Assembly (NCBI GenBank): GCA_965145485.1
Contig: CBCTCU010000014.1
Coordinates: forward strand, 1-57,050
Direction: 5' to 3'
DNA from: CABQCM01 sp965145485
GTDB taxonomy: Bacteria > Bacillota > Clostridia > Oscillospirales > Acutalibacteraceae
Length of the DNA: 57,050 bases
The notes under the pieces are model-generated. The model worked only from the letters and a program-made list of their open reading frames with translations. It did no database searches and was not told the DNA's origin. The first letter of the stretch is position 1. Each line of letters begins with the position of its first letter. Positions 17,812 to 27,214 of this stretch are shown here, piece after piece. Made by a program: the position numbers and the translations under genes.

Positions 17812-18222
17812 AACACGGGCACCCCCTGTGACATGGATATGCAATATATCCTGGTTTTTAACGCCGCCCGCCACCGCCATTACCGCAAACGGCCCCTTTG
17901 GCCGCGCTTTGATACCGCTTGCATAGCCATCCTGCGCACCAGCGGTATATGGCCGCACCAGTCGCGAGAGAACTTTCCATCCGGCCGTGCTCTCCGCCCA
18001 GGCTTTGCCTAACCTGAGCGCCAGAGAAAGCCGGCCATATTTCGAGGTGGACGTGAACTCCCGCCGGCCGGAAAGGGCGCGCAAAGCCGGCGCTGAAAAA
18101 CAGGCGCATGCGGCAAGGGGAAACGCGCGTCTGGCCGTCGAAACCGTGGATGGGCGGGCCAATGCATTCTGGCCAGCACGCTGCGCCGGCCATTGGGCTG
18201 GGAGGGACGAGTTGTCTCTCCC
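17812..18222 (-). promoter_or_regulatory. Long 5' leader of cimA
   Basis: About 400 nt lie between a consensus promoter and the cimA start. A hairpin ATACCGCT/AGCGGTAT (17912-17919 with 17941-17948) and a GGCC hairpin near 17890-17902 can form. No T-box sequence or terminator with a T run is seen. A regulatory role is inferred from length only. Confidence 0.4.
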
Positions 18223-18251
18223 ATTATACCGCTTGGACACAGCGCTGTCAA
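18223..18251 (-). promoter_or_regulatory. Consensus sigma-A promoter of the cimA operon
   Basis: On the minus strand a perfect TTGACA (18251-18246), a 17-bp spacer and a perfect TATAAT (18228-18223). This should be a strong promoter for the cimA-hydrolase-leuCD-PAP2 cluster. Confidence 0.85.
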
Positions 18252-18387
18252 ACGGCTCCCAACCTGGCGCGAAAAAGGGGAGGATAGGCCGTTCCCGTCC
18301 GGGCGGCCTGCCGGGGGGGCGCGCCTCGCAGGGGGGAACGCCAGCTTATACGCCGGCGCGCAAGCCGCTGGATGCCGGAACCGTTGC
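18252..18387 (-). other. GC-rich spacer downstream of the ABC transporter gene
   Basis: It contains an AGGCCG/CGGCCT hairpin near 18285-18310 without a T run. No gene is seen. Confidence 0.3.
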
Positions 18388-20745
18388 CTATTCGCTGCGC
18401 AGAGCCTCGACCGGATCCTTTTTGGCCGCCAATTTTGCCGGAATCGAGCCGCCCAGCAGGGTCAGCGCGACGCTGATGGCAACGAGAAGCAGGGCGTATA
18501 GCGGGTTGAGCTGGGCCACGTTGCTCAACTCGGTCATATTGTAGATCACGGCGTTGACCGGGATGGTGAGCAGATAGGCAAGCCCGATACCGATGAATCC
18601 AGAACAGGCGCCGATGAGGAAGGTTTCGGCGTTGAACACCCGGGTAATATCCTTTTTCCTTGCGCCAAGCGCGCGCAGAACCCCGATCTCTCTCGTGCGT
18701 TCGAGTACCGAAATATAGGTGATAATACCGATCATAATCAGCGACACCACCAGCGAAATGGCGGCAAAGGCGATCAGCACCAGGGTGATGGCGTTCATAA
18801 TGCTGCCCGACATGTCGGTGATCGTTTTGGCAAGGTCGGTGTAAACGATGGTATCCTTCTGCGCTTTCCCGGCGTTGTAGTCGTCGAGGTAGGCGAGCAC
18901 CGCGTCCTTGGATTCAAAATCGCTGGGATACAGATAAATGATATAGGGGGTAGCGTCTGCGCCCAGGTAGGTCAGGGTGGATTTCTTGGTTTCCTCATCC
19001 ATCTTTTCCATGGTGATCACATTAACGTCGGATTCGCGTTGGGCCTGCACGATCTCCGAATCGGCCTCCCGCTCGGTGATGCGCTGCACCAGCTTGTCGC
19101 TGTAAGCCAGCCCGCTGCCGAGCAGGCCGATCTGGACATCGGGCTTGAGGCGCACGATGCCCGTCACGGTCAGGGTCAGGGTGTCCTCCGCGTTGGCCAT
19201 GGCGTTATAGTCGCTGCCCGGCACAAAGCTGCCCATGGGGGTCTTGACATAATAGTCGTCGTTGGATACCAACAGAAGCTCTAGCCCCACGATATCGTCA
19301 AAGGACATCGCCTCCACCCCTTCGACGTCCAGCCCCAGGTCGGCAAAAACGTTCATGTCCACGCGGTTTTGGCTGTCGACAACCAGCACCAGTCCGGTTT
19401 CGTCGGTGGGAAACTGGCCGGCGAGCAGGTCGTAATTTTTTTGCAGATAGGAATCCTGCGAGCCGTCGAGGCTGTCGGGATAGGAGGCGAGGCCGACCTC
19501 GCTCATGCTGGTCATGCTGCCGGCGTTGTCGCCGCCCTGGCTGATGCCGATCGTCAGCGTGGCCGGCATCGCTTGGCCGTCCTCCATGCGCAGCAGGTTC
19601 ATCCCCACCATCCGGGTGTACCCCACGCTGCCGCAGATTTCCGGGTCGATCTGCTCAATATAATCGAGATATTCGTCGGTGAAAACATTTTGATGGGTGA
19701 TCCGGTAATCCTCGGGATCGTAAAGATAGACCTCCCGCGCGTCGGTGTATTCATTTTCGTTGGCCGTGGCGTCGCTCATCTGGTCGTGCATTTGGCGCAT
19801 AGTCTCCTCATCCAGGTTCATGGCCGAACGGGAGATCAGGATAGGAAACTCGCTGAGCGCGTCGGATTGAAACTGGTCGATTTGAATCTGAAAGCCGGAA
19901 GAAAGGCTCAGGATCAGGGCGATGCCGATGATCCCGATACTGGAGGCAAAGGAGGTCAATATCGTGCGCCATTTTTTGGTCGAGATGTTTTTGCCCGATA
20001 GCTTCAGCGCGGTAAAAAAGCTCATGCTGGTGCGCTTGAGGGCATAGCCGCTGTCTTCCGGCCCTCCCTCGAAGGGGTTGGAGTCGTCCACCACCCGCCC
20101 GTCCTGAAAGCGGACGATGCGGTCGGCGTACCGCTCGGCCAGCTCGGGGTTGTGGGTGACCATAATCACCAGCTTTTCCGCGGCGATCTCCTTGATTAAA
20201 TCCATGATTTGCGCGCTTGTAGCCGTATCGAGCGCGCCGGTGGGTTCGTCCGCGAGGATGATGTCGGGGTCGTTGGCCAGCGCGCGGGCGATGGCCACCC
20301 GCTGCATCTGCCCGCCGGAGAGCTGATTGGGCTTTTTGTGGATGTGGTCCTTGAGCCCCACCCGTTCCAGCGCCTCCAGCGCCCTTTGGCGTTTGGTTTC
20401 GCCCGAGACGCCGCTGAGGGTCATGCCCATCTCGACGTTGTCCGCGATGCTCAGATGAGGGATGAGGTTGTAGCTTTGAAAAATAAAGCCGACGCTGTTG
20501 TTGCGGTAGGCGTCCCACTCGGCGTCTTTAAAGTCCTTGGTCGAGCGGCCGTTGATGATCAGATCGCCGCTGTCGTAATGGTCCAGCCCACCCACAACAT
20601 TTAGGCAGGTCGTTTTGCCCGACCCGCTCGGGCCGAGGATGGCGACAAATTCATTTTTTCGAAAATTAAGGTTGACATGGTCAAGCGCCACCTGGGTAAA
20701 TTCCCCGGTGGTGTAACTTTTGGTGATCTCCTTAAGCTGTAGCAA
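18388..20745 (-). CDS. Fused ABC transporter ATPase-permease (MacB/FtsX type)
   Basis: About 785 aa. Residues 1-240 form an ATPase with Walker A GPSGSGKT, signature LSGGQMQRVAIARAL and Walker B IILADEPTGALD, as in LolD/MacB/SalX-type proteins. One membrane segment follows near residue 270. Then comes a large extracytoplasmic domain (about 290-640) and three C-terminal segments of FtsX type ending in PAKLAAKKDPVEAL. Such proteins export peptides or lipids, or sense antibiotics; the substrate here is unknown. The start is uncertain. TTG 20745 has AAAGGAG at 8-nt spacing, while GTG 20754 overlaps that site. Confidence 0.88.
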   Translation of the reverse strand: MLQLKEITKSYTTGEFTQVALDHVNLNFRKNEFVAILGPSGSGKTTCLNVVGGLDHYDSGDLIINGRSTKDFKDAEWDAYRNNSVGFIFQSYNLIPHLSIADNVEMGMTLSGVSGETKRQRALEALERVGLKDHIHKKPNQLSGGQMQRVAIARALANDPDIILADEPTGALDTATSAQIMDLIKEIAAEKLVIMVTHNPELAERYADRIVRFQDGRVVDDSNPFEGGPEDSGYALKRTSMSFFTALKLSGKNISTKKWRTILTSFASSIGIIGIALILSLSSGFQIQIDQFQSDALSEFPILISRSAMNLDEETMRQMHDQMSDATANENEYTDAREVYLYDPEDYRITHQNVFTDEYLDYIEQIDPEICGSVGYTRMVGMNLLRMEDGQAMPATLTIGISQGGDNAGSMTSMSEVGLASYPDSLDGSQDSYLQKNYDLLAGQFPTDETGLVLVVDSQNRVDMNVFADLGLDVEGVEAMSFDDIVGLELLLVSNDDYYVKTPMGSFVPGSDYNAMANAEDTLTLTVTGIVRLKPDVQIGLLGSGLAYSDKLVQRITEREADSEIVQAQRESDVNVITMEKMDEETKKSTLTYLGADATPYIIYLYPSDFESKDAVLAYLDDYNAGKAQKDTIVYTDLAKTITDMSGSIMNAITLVLIAFAAISLVVSLIMIGIITYISVLERTREIGVLRALGARKKDITRVFNAETFLIGACSGFIGIGLAYLLTIPVNAVIYNMTELSNVAQLNPLYALLLVAISVALTLLGGSIPAKLAAKKDPVEALRSE

Positions 20746-21249
20746 AGAATCCACTCCTTTGTATCGTGCCCCCCAGTATATCAGATAATTGTGAACGAAA
20801 CATCAACGCGCCTTGGTTTTTCCAGGTCGCAACAGGGGGAAACGGGGCGTTTGCAGTTCAATGGGCTACTTTTATGCCTGCGGTATAAAAGAGGCGCGCC
20901 GTGATTTCCGTCCGTTCCCGACGCAACGATTGGATTCCCAAAAGGGGCAAGGCTGGTTGGAGTGATTGAGAAGGGAGGATTGCCACCGCTTTGCACGCCC
21001 CCGGCCTATTAGCGGGAGTAAGGCTGCCTTTCTTCGCGACCATCCTATGGTGCGCCCCAGCGGACGCATCTTCCTGCCCGGCAAATCTGCGATGCCCATC
21101 GGTTGTTTCGGTCATGCCCGGCAAAAGGGGAGTGGATGGTAGAAAAGGGGGCAGCACCCGCGTCCACCGGCCCAGCCTACGGTTTTCTGCGCAAAAATCC
21201 CGCGCGGCTTTGGACCGCGCGGGATCGGAAAAGAGGCTATAGCAACATG
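20746..21249 (-). other. Intergenic region between ABC gene and dockerin protein A
   Basis: 500 nt without a supportable gene. It holds the terminator of the downstream-facing dockerin gene at 21193-21225 and presumably the ABC promoter, of which I see no convincing hexamers. Confidence 0.4.
21191..21225 (-). terminator. Terminator of dockerin protein A gene
   Basis: An 11-bp perfect stem ATCCCGCGCGG/CCGCGCGGGAT (21197-21207 with 21215-21225), followed on the minus strand by TTTTTGC. Confidence 0.8.
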
Positions 21250-24216
21250 TTAAGAAACAGGCAGGTACTGCACCGTGATTTTTTCCAGCGCGCCGCCCCA
21301 ACCCTGGGATGGATCGGTGTTGCGCATGCGGATATAAATGGTGTCCCGAATGCCGAAGTCGTCGGGATTGACCACCCGCACCGCGGTGTTCAGCGCGGTG
21401 GCCCGCTGCTCGCTTTCGGCCGAGAAATCCACCGCGGTCGTCCAGCTCTCGCCGTCGGGGGATACTTCAATGAGATAATTGGAGTAAAGCGAGAGGGCAA
21501 ACAGGCTGGAGGCATATCCTGAGATATCAAACCGGTAGACCAGCTCGGCGTCGCCGTCGGTAAAGCGGCAATTCTCCCGCGCGGCCGAGGTGTCGCGCAC
21601 AATGTAGGGTTTATCCTGACCTTCGCTGTTGACCGCCAGCTCAAAGTACTCGTATTGGTTATTGGGAACCTGGGAGGCCGCGCCGCCCCATTCGACCTCG
21701 ATGGTGATCGGGTTGGTCGGGGTGGTAAACGTCTGTACCAGCAGGGAGGAAGAAGCAGCGTCCCAGCTTGTGGCTGGGGTGATGGTATGCCCCTTGGAGT
21801 CGGTAGCGGTCACGCTCGAGGGGGCCATGCCCTCAGGGGCGAGGAAACGGCTTGCAACCAGCGCGTTTTCCGCCCCGTGATAGGTCAACGTGGTGGTATC
21901 GGCCGACTCGGTCAGCGCGTCCTGAATCCCGCCGGTATAGCCAAGGCAGGGGATGGTGAGCTCCTGCGCGGCTTCATAAAATAGGCGGGATTCCCGGGCG
22001 GCGACCGTGGGGTTGCTGACCACGTCGAGGGTATCGCTGAAGATATCCACATACCGGCCCTCAAGGGTGGTGCCCCCGGTCAGGGAGTGCACTGCTGTGT
22101 AATTCCCCCGCTGGACGATAAAGCTGTCGGAGGTGACATAATCAAAGTCGGTGTAGCGCAGGGCGTACTCGGTCAAGATACGCATCAGGTCGGCGTCGCC
22201 CTCGCTCTCGGCGTAAAAATGCGTCGGCAGCCCGGCGGCGATAAAGTGCCCCTGCCCGACCTTGCTCTCGATGGCAATCGTGTCGCCGTACAGGCTGGTC
22301 ATGACCGGCTCGAAGCCCTCGCCGGTAAAGGAGTAGGTAAAGCTGTCCAATCCCGTCAGCATGTGGGGGTCAAACTTATCGTCCGGCGTGCCGGCCGCCC
22401 ATTGCAGGTAAGTCATCCCCTCCTCATAGGTCGTTGCCTGCGCGTTCAAGCCGAGGTGCTGCAGCAGGTTTTGTAGCGGCGAGCCCCCCTTGCCGGCGGC
22501 GTTCCACCACTCGCTTTCCAGGTCGACATAAGCGTCCGGCCCGCCGAGGTAGAGCAGGGTGCCGCCCGCCTTGACCCAGTCGGAGAGGGCGATGTTGACC
22601 TCCTCCGACAGCGGCTTCATATTATCGTAGGAGACAATGAGCAGGCTGACCCCCGCCAGATCGTCGGGCGAGTCGATGAGCTCCATCGCCTTGGTGCGCA
22701 CCGGGATGCCGTCGCGCAGCAGCGGCATGGTCACGCCGTAAAAGGATTCGTAGGGGTTTTTACACCAGCCATCCCCTTCGATCTGCCAAGCAAGGGTGTC
22801 GCTGAGCAGATAGGTGACGCCCGGCGTACCGGCCGTCAGGGTGTATTCCCGGCCCGAGATATCTTTCATGGCGTTGTAGATGTTCATCTGTTCCGCCCGG
22901 TATTCGGGGCTGACGTACATAAAGCTGCGGTTGGTCCAGATAAACTGCCAGCGGTTGATTTCGCCGTAGAGCAGCGACGCGACCAGCTGGTCGTGGTTGA
23001 GCCCGCGCCAGTAGGGCTCGTTTTGGCCGTTCGCCGTATCCGACATGGCGTCGTTGAGGGCATAAAAGTCAACGCCGTAGTGAATCGCCGCGTCGAGATA
23101 GGAGCCATACCCCAAAACCCCGTGCAGAAAGGGGTCGGTGGTCGAAACCCCGCCATACAGGAAGGGGTTGATGATGGTGTTCGACCAGGTCTGCCCGGTC
23201 ACCATGTCGACCTTGCCGGTGGAGAGCATATGATGATATCCGTCGGTGATACCCAGGTCAAATTTGCTGTAAGCCATGGTGCTGTGGGGGGCGATGCCGA
23301 ATTTTACCCCGCTGGCATTGGCCTTGATGTAATCGGCGTAGGCGTTGATGGCGTTGACATGGGTGGAGATGTTCAGTCGCTGGGACAGGAAAACCGCCTC
23401 GGGGGAGGAGAGGGGGTCGACCCAGTCGGTGCCATAGGTGTCCTTCCACAGCTTTTTATAGCCCTCGCCGTACAGGCCCCGGCGGAACATTTCCGGCTCG
23501 ACGAAATCGATGACCCAGGGCTGGATGGTCAGGTCGCTGGTGATGCGGTGGTCGATGACGTGCTGGATGGCCCCCGGCGTCAGAACCAGGGAGTTCCACG
23601 CCGCGTCGGGGCTACCGTTTACATCGAGCTGAAGGTCTTCAGGGTGCAGCGCCTCGTATTCCCCGCCGTCGGTGTGGTTAAAGGAACCGGAGGTGCCGAC
23701 CGGAAGGCCCGCCCTGCGCCAGCTTTCGGCATTGTCCCGGTTGATGAGGGCGGCGTCGACATTGACGTGCATGGCCGGGGCATAAAAGCGGTCGTTGCTG
23801 TTGACGGTACGGTAGCCGTCGATCTCAACCGCGTCGCGATACTGGATGTATTTGCCGTCCTCATACCGATAGGTCATACCGTATAACCCCTCCGTTGGTT
23901 GATTTTTCTTTTCTACGTCAAATTGATCGATCAGACCGACCGCATATTGAAGGATAAACAGCGCGTCGGAAGCGTTGACCGCATGGTCGGCGTTGACGTC
24001 GGCGCGCTCGCGTTCTTCCGCGGTCAGCTCGCGCAGCGAGACCGAGTTTTGCAGGGCCCACAGGGCGTCGGTTGCGTCGATGCGGCCGTCGGCGCTGACG
24101 TCGCCGTAATCATAGCCGCCCGGCCCGGCGGCCGAGCCGGTCAAACAGACGCCCCATAAAAGGGCAAAAATCAGGGCCGGAGCCAGCAACCGGCGAAACA
24201 ACGTGGTTTTTGACAT
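21250..24216 (-). CDS. Large secreted N-terminal-dockerin protein, glycoside-hydrolase-like (paralogue A)
   Basis: A 988-aa secreted protein. A signal peptide (residues 1-30) is followed directly by two dockerin-type repeats (about 36-97; DVSADGRIDATDALWALQ and DVNADHAVNASDALFILQ). The central part (about 110-500) looks like a barrel with acidic FVEPEMF near residue 240. A Rossmann-like segment (about 515-555; LIVSYDNMKPLSEEV, WVKAGGTLLYLGG) resembles the trimerisation domain of GH42-type enzymes. Residues 850-988 form a beta-sandwich that is also found in protein D of this window. Enzyme activity and substrate are unknown. The ATG at 24216 has AGGGAGG upstream. It is a paralogue of the next gene upstream (protein B), which has its own terminator, so the two may be separate transcripts. 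Confidence 0.85.
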   Translation of the reverse strand: MSKTTLFRRLLAPALIFALLWGVCLTGSAAGPGGYDYGDVSADGRIDATDALWALQNSVSLRELTAEERERADVNADHAVNASDALFILQYAVGLIDQFDVEKKNQPTEGLYGMTYRYEDGKYIQYRDAVEIDGYRTVNSNDRFYAPAMHVNVDAALINRDNAESWRRAGLPVGTSGSFNHTDGGEYEALHPEDLQLDVNGSPDAAWNSLVLTPGAIQHVIDHRITSDLTIQPWVIDFVEPEMFRRGLYGEGYKKLWKDTYGTDWVDPLSSPEAVFLSQRLNISTHVNAINAYADYIKANASGVKFGIAPHSTMAYSKFDLGITDGYHHMLSTGKVDMVTGQTWSNTIINPFLYGGVSTTDPFLHGVLGYGSYLDAAIHYGVDFYALNDAMSDTANGQNEPYWRGLNHDQLVASLLYGEINRWQFIWTNRSFMYVSPEYRAEQMNIYNAMKDISGREYTLTAGTPGVTYLLSDTLAWQIEGDGWCKNPYESFYGVTMPLLRDGIPVRTKAMELIDSPDDLAGVSLLIVSYDNMKPLSEEVNIALSDWVKAGGTLLYLGGPDAYVDLESEWWNAAGKGGSPLQNLLQHLGLNAQATTYEEGMTYLQWAAGTPDDKFDPHMLTGLDSFTYSFTGEGFEPVMTSLYGDTIAIESKVGQGHFIAAGLPTHFYAESEGDADLMRILTEYALRYTDFDYVTSDSFIVQRGNYTAVHSLTGGTTLEGRYVDIFSDTLDVVSNPTVAARESRLFYEAAQELTIPCLGYTGGIQDALTESADTTTLTYHGAENALVASRFLAPEGMAPSSVTATDSKGHTITPATSWDAASSSLLVQTFTTPTNPITIEVEWGGAASQVPNNQYEYFELAVNSEGQDKPYIVRDTSAARENCRFTDGDAELVYRFDISGYASSLFALSLYSNYLIEVSPDGESWTTAVDFSAESEQRATALNTAVRVVNPDDFGIRDTIYIRMRNTDPSQGWGGALEKITVQYLPVS

Positions 24217-24297
24217 GGATTTTCCTCCCTTAACCGAGATCGGATGATGGCAAACGGGTACCATCGGACGCACGCAGATATCCTGTCTACGCTATTC

Positions 24298-24326
24298 AGT
24301 GTATCCGTCCGAACGGATGGTGTCAA
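24298..24326 (-). promoter_or_regulatory. Promoter with dyad operator for dockerin protein A
   Basis: On the minus strand TTGACA (24326-24321), a 17-bp spacer and TACACT (24303-24298). The spacer is filled by a dyad ATCCGT-N4-ACGGAT (24303-24318), a likely repressor site. Confidence 0.65.
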
Positions 24327-24373
24327 TGTAGGAGTTGCATGATATGAGGGATGATTTTTTGTGAATTCCTGCC

Positions 24374-24418
24374 GAAAAGAATAGACCATAGCCGCCGCCT
24401 GCAAGGGCGGCGGCTATG
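24374..24418 (-). terminator. Terminator of dockerin protein B gene
   Basis: A 13-bp perfect stem CATAGCCGCCGCC/GGCGGCGGCTATG (24387-24399 with 24406-24418), followed on the minus strand by TCTATTCTTTTC. Confidence 0.7.
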
Positions 24419-24469
24419 GCTGACAGGGTTGTTTTCAGGTGATTTGCGGGTAGCGGGGCCGTGCGCGCT

Positions 24470-26986
24470 TTATTGAGCGCTCCATTCCACCGTAATATCG
24501 ACCGGCTCTCCGTTGCCCTCGAGCGAGAGAAGAAGGGTGCCGCCCGCCTCGTCCCATACGGTCTCATACTGCTCGTAGGGCTGGCCGGACAGGGTGACCG
24601 AAATCGAGTCCATGGTCCGTCCGTTTCCGGCCAGACGGGTGGATGCGGACGCACCGGTCGGCACCGAGATGGCGAACTGGGTTTGTTCGGCCGATTCCTG
24701 TGCGGGGGCCGAGAGGGTACCGCCGGTGTGAAGCAGGCGGGGGGTGCCCCCTTCCAGCTTGGACGAGACATCCAGCAGCATGGCCGAAGCGTTCTGCTCC
24801 ACCTGTTTGGAGGAGATCAGGGGCAGCGTAGCGTCAAATAAATCGACAAACTGACCGGTGAAGGTCTGTTCCTGCTCCAGCGCATGGGCGATCAGATAAT
24901 CCCCCCGTCGGATGACCATGGCCCCGCTTTCCTGATACAGGACGTCGGTATAACGGGCGGCGTATTCCACCAGGTCGCGCAGGGCGCCGGGGCCTTCGGC
25001 CGCCACCGAAAAGTAAGCCGACGGCAGGCCGCACAGCAGCAATCGGCCTTTCCCTGCCGCGACATCCAACCCAAGGGTATCGCCCAGGTTGCTCGACAAA
25101 ATAGGGCTGCCCGCCCCCTCCCAGCAGTAAGCGTTCATGGATTGCTGATATGGCAGCAGCCCGCCTATGTGTTGGCCGTAGCCGCGGGGGCCGCACCATT
25201 CCAGCATGGCCACATCCTGGAAGGGGGTGCGGCTGAGGTTATCCAGCTCCAGCAGAGAGAGTAGGCGCTCAAGAGGGGACCGCTCTCCCCACCATTCGCC
25301 TGACAGGTTTTCATAAGCGTTGATGCCGCCGACCTCAATCAAAACGCCTCCTGCACGCACCCAGTCGGCGACGATTTGCAGGGCTTCCTGGCTTTGGGGG
25401 TGTACAACGTCACTCGGCCAAAGCAGGATTTTCACCTCCTCGAGCTGCGCCGCGCTGTGCAGCCGGTCGAGGCAGACCGAGGCCAATGGAATCCCCTTCT
25501 CCACCAGCGGCAGCGAAAGGCCGTACATTCCCTCCCGTGCGCTGGAGGTGGTAATCGCTCCGTCCACGCCGGTCAGCCAGGTCATGGAATCGCTCATGGC
25601 CAGAGCGATCCCGCCGGTGCCGGCGTACAGGATGCTTTCCTTGCCGCTTAAATCGTTCATGGCCTGAAACACCGAAAGCTGGGTGGTGGAAAAGGCGGCT
25701 GGAACCGCTTCGCCAAAGTGGCGGCCGGTCCAGATGCTGTTTTGAAAATGATGGATTTCGGGATGCAGCAGCTGGGCCGCCAGTTGCTCCTGCCAGAGGG
25801 TAATGTATTTTTCATAATCCTCGTCGGCGTAGTCCGCCATCGGGTCGGACAGGGCAAAGAGGGTTTTCTCCCCCGCCACTGCGACTGCGTTTCCATACTC
25901 AATATAGTTGTTTTGGAAGGGACGGCAGACCGATGTGCCGGCGTAGGGTTTGGAGAGCAGGGAGGTGTTCGACCAGGTCTGGTTGATGATGCCGTCCACA
26001 CAGTCCAGCTCCAAGATCGCCGAGTTGATGCAGGTGAAATCCCCGATGGCCCGGTAGGCGTTGTGGTTGGCGATATAGAATGGTACGGTGGGATCTTTTT
26101 GCTTGATCCGCTCACCAATGGTGCGGAACATCTCGACCGCCAGATGTTCTACCAGCCGGCTGGCCCGGTAGCGGGCCTCGGCCGAATAGTCGGGGTCGCT
26201 CCACGGTGTGTCGTAATATTCCTGCCACTCGGCCTTGAAATAGTCCGAGTATACTCCCGCAAAGCCGGTGATGGGCTCTTCCAATACCACCGCCCGGGCC
26301 CCGGCGTCGATGCAGCGTTCGACCACGCTCCATTTGTACTCGGTGTAATTCTCGTTCGGCATCACGCCGCCAAAGGAGCCGTCGGCGTTCTGCTCCCGCT
26401 CGGTATCCGCGCGGTCGGGATAGAGGCCAAAATACTCGTCGCCGTCCCGGTAGGCGGGCAGCATGACCCAGATTTCCTTGCCGGTATTCTGCCATCCCGG
26501 AATGGTGTCGACGTTGTTGCTTGAATTGATGTAAACCATAATCGAGTCCATGGGTAAATCGACCGTGGGGGAATACCATCCGCCGTATTGGTAGGTGGTG
26601 CGTATCGCACCGGGGTCGATCGCTTCGGAATGCCGGGCGTAAACCGTGCTTGCGCCGAGCCAGGGAAGGGCCATGCGGGTATCCTCCTTGGAGTGTGAAA
26701 ATTCCTCGATGAGGCTGACCGAGTGTTGCAGGATCAGCAGGGCATCCGATGCGTTGATTGCGCCGTCCCCGTTGAGGTCGCTGAAATTTTGCTGTTCGGC
26801 CGAGAGGGTGACAAGCTCGACGCAATGCTGTAGAATAGCCAGCGCGTCGGCCGCGTCGATTTTTTGATCACGGTTGAGGTCGCCGGCCAGGCCGGGCGCC
26901 CATTCGACTGCCCCTCCCAGCGGCCACAGCAGCAGGCATACCGCCAGCAGGAGCGGCAGCGCGCGGCCTAAAACAGATGATTTCAT
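24470..26986 (-). CDS. Large secreted N-terminal-dockerin protein, glycoside-hydrolase-like (paralogue B)
   Basis: An 838-aa secreted paralogue of protein A with the same order of parts. A signal peptide (1-33) precedes a dockerin pair (DLNRDQKIDAADALAILQ and DLNGDGAINASDALLILQ, about 34-95). A barrel-like region with VVLEEPITGFAG near residue 233 and NQTWSNTSLLSKPYAG follows. A Rossmann-like segment sits near residues 515-553 (WVRAGGVLIEVGG). The C-terminal beta-domain ends in DITVEWSAQ and lacks the extra sandwich module of A. The ATG at 26986 has AAAGGGAGG upstream. The conserved acidic residues suggest a glycosidase acting outside the cell, which is inference. Confidence 0.85.
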   Translation of the reverse strand: MKSSVLGRALPLLLAVCLLLWPLGGAVEWAPGLAGDLNRDQKIDAADALAILQHCVELVTLSAEQQNFSDLNGDGAINASDALLILQHSVSLIEEFSHSKEDTRMALPWLGASTVYARHSEAIDPGAIRTTYQYGGWYSPTVDLPMDSIMVYINSSNNVDTIPGWQNTGKEIWVMLPAYRDGDEYFGLYPDRADTEREQNADGSFGGVMPNENYTEYKWSVVERCIDAGARAVVLEEPITGFAGVYSDYFKAEWQEYYDTPWSDPDYSAEARYRASRLVEHLAVEMFRTIGERIKQKDPTVPFYIANHNAYRAIGDFTCINSAILELDCVDGIINQTWSNTSLLSKPYAGTSVCRPFQNNYIEYGNAVAVAGEKTLFALSDPMADYADEDYEKYITLWQEQLAAQLLHPEIHHFQNSIWTGRHFGEAVPAAFSTTQLSVFQAMNDLSGKESILYAGTGGIALAMSDSMTWLTGVDGAITTSSAREGMYGLSLPLVEKGIPLASVCLDRLHSAAQLEEVKILLWPSDVVHPQSQEALQIVADWVRAGGVLIEVGGINAYENLSGEWWGERSPLERLLSLLELDNLSRTPFQDVAMLEWCGPRGYGQHIGGLLPYQQSMNAYCWEGAGSPILSSNLGDTLGLDVAAGKGRLLLCGLPSAYFSVAAEGPGALRDLVEYAARYTDVLYQESGAMVIRRGDYLIAHALEQEQTFTGQFVDLFDATLPLISSKQVEQNASAMLLDVSSKLEGGTPRLLHTGGTLSAPAQESAEQTQFAISVPTGASASTRLAGNGRTMDSISVTLSGQPYEQYETVWDEAGGTLLLSLEGNGEPVDITVEWSAQ

Positions 26987-27214
26987 ACCATAGATTCCTC
27001 CCTTTCTGGTTACAAAGCAGGCAGTAAACCGACAATACGAATGGTTATTTTCTAGAAATAATGTTTGTTTTTGTGTATTATAACAGATAGCCCAGCAAAA
27101 CGCCATCCTTCAAAATAAATTTTTACCGAAAAAGAGCCGCAAACTATTTCGTCATGGCGGAGTATCGTAGAAATTATCGTTGCTTGTTGGGGGGAGATGT
27201 GGTAGAATAATCTT
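26987..27214. promoter_or_regulatory. Divergent promoter region between dockerin protein B and nadA
   Basis: On the minus strand a TATAAT lies near 27078-27083 with only a weak -35 (TGGCGT, 17 bp away). A dyad TTATTT-N5-AAATAA (27045-27061) sits between it and protein B. On the plus strand TTGCTT (27180-27185), a 17-bp spacer and TAGAAT (27203-27208) form a nadA promoter candidate. Confidence 0.55.

Noticed and set aside
17812..18240. In-frame 143-codon N-terminal extension of cimA
   Set aside because: It has no ribosome-binding site, CimA proteins start near MSFPAAV, and a consensus promoter (-10 at 18223-18228) lies at its upstream end. It is better seen as an untranslated leader.
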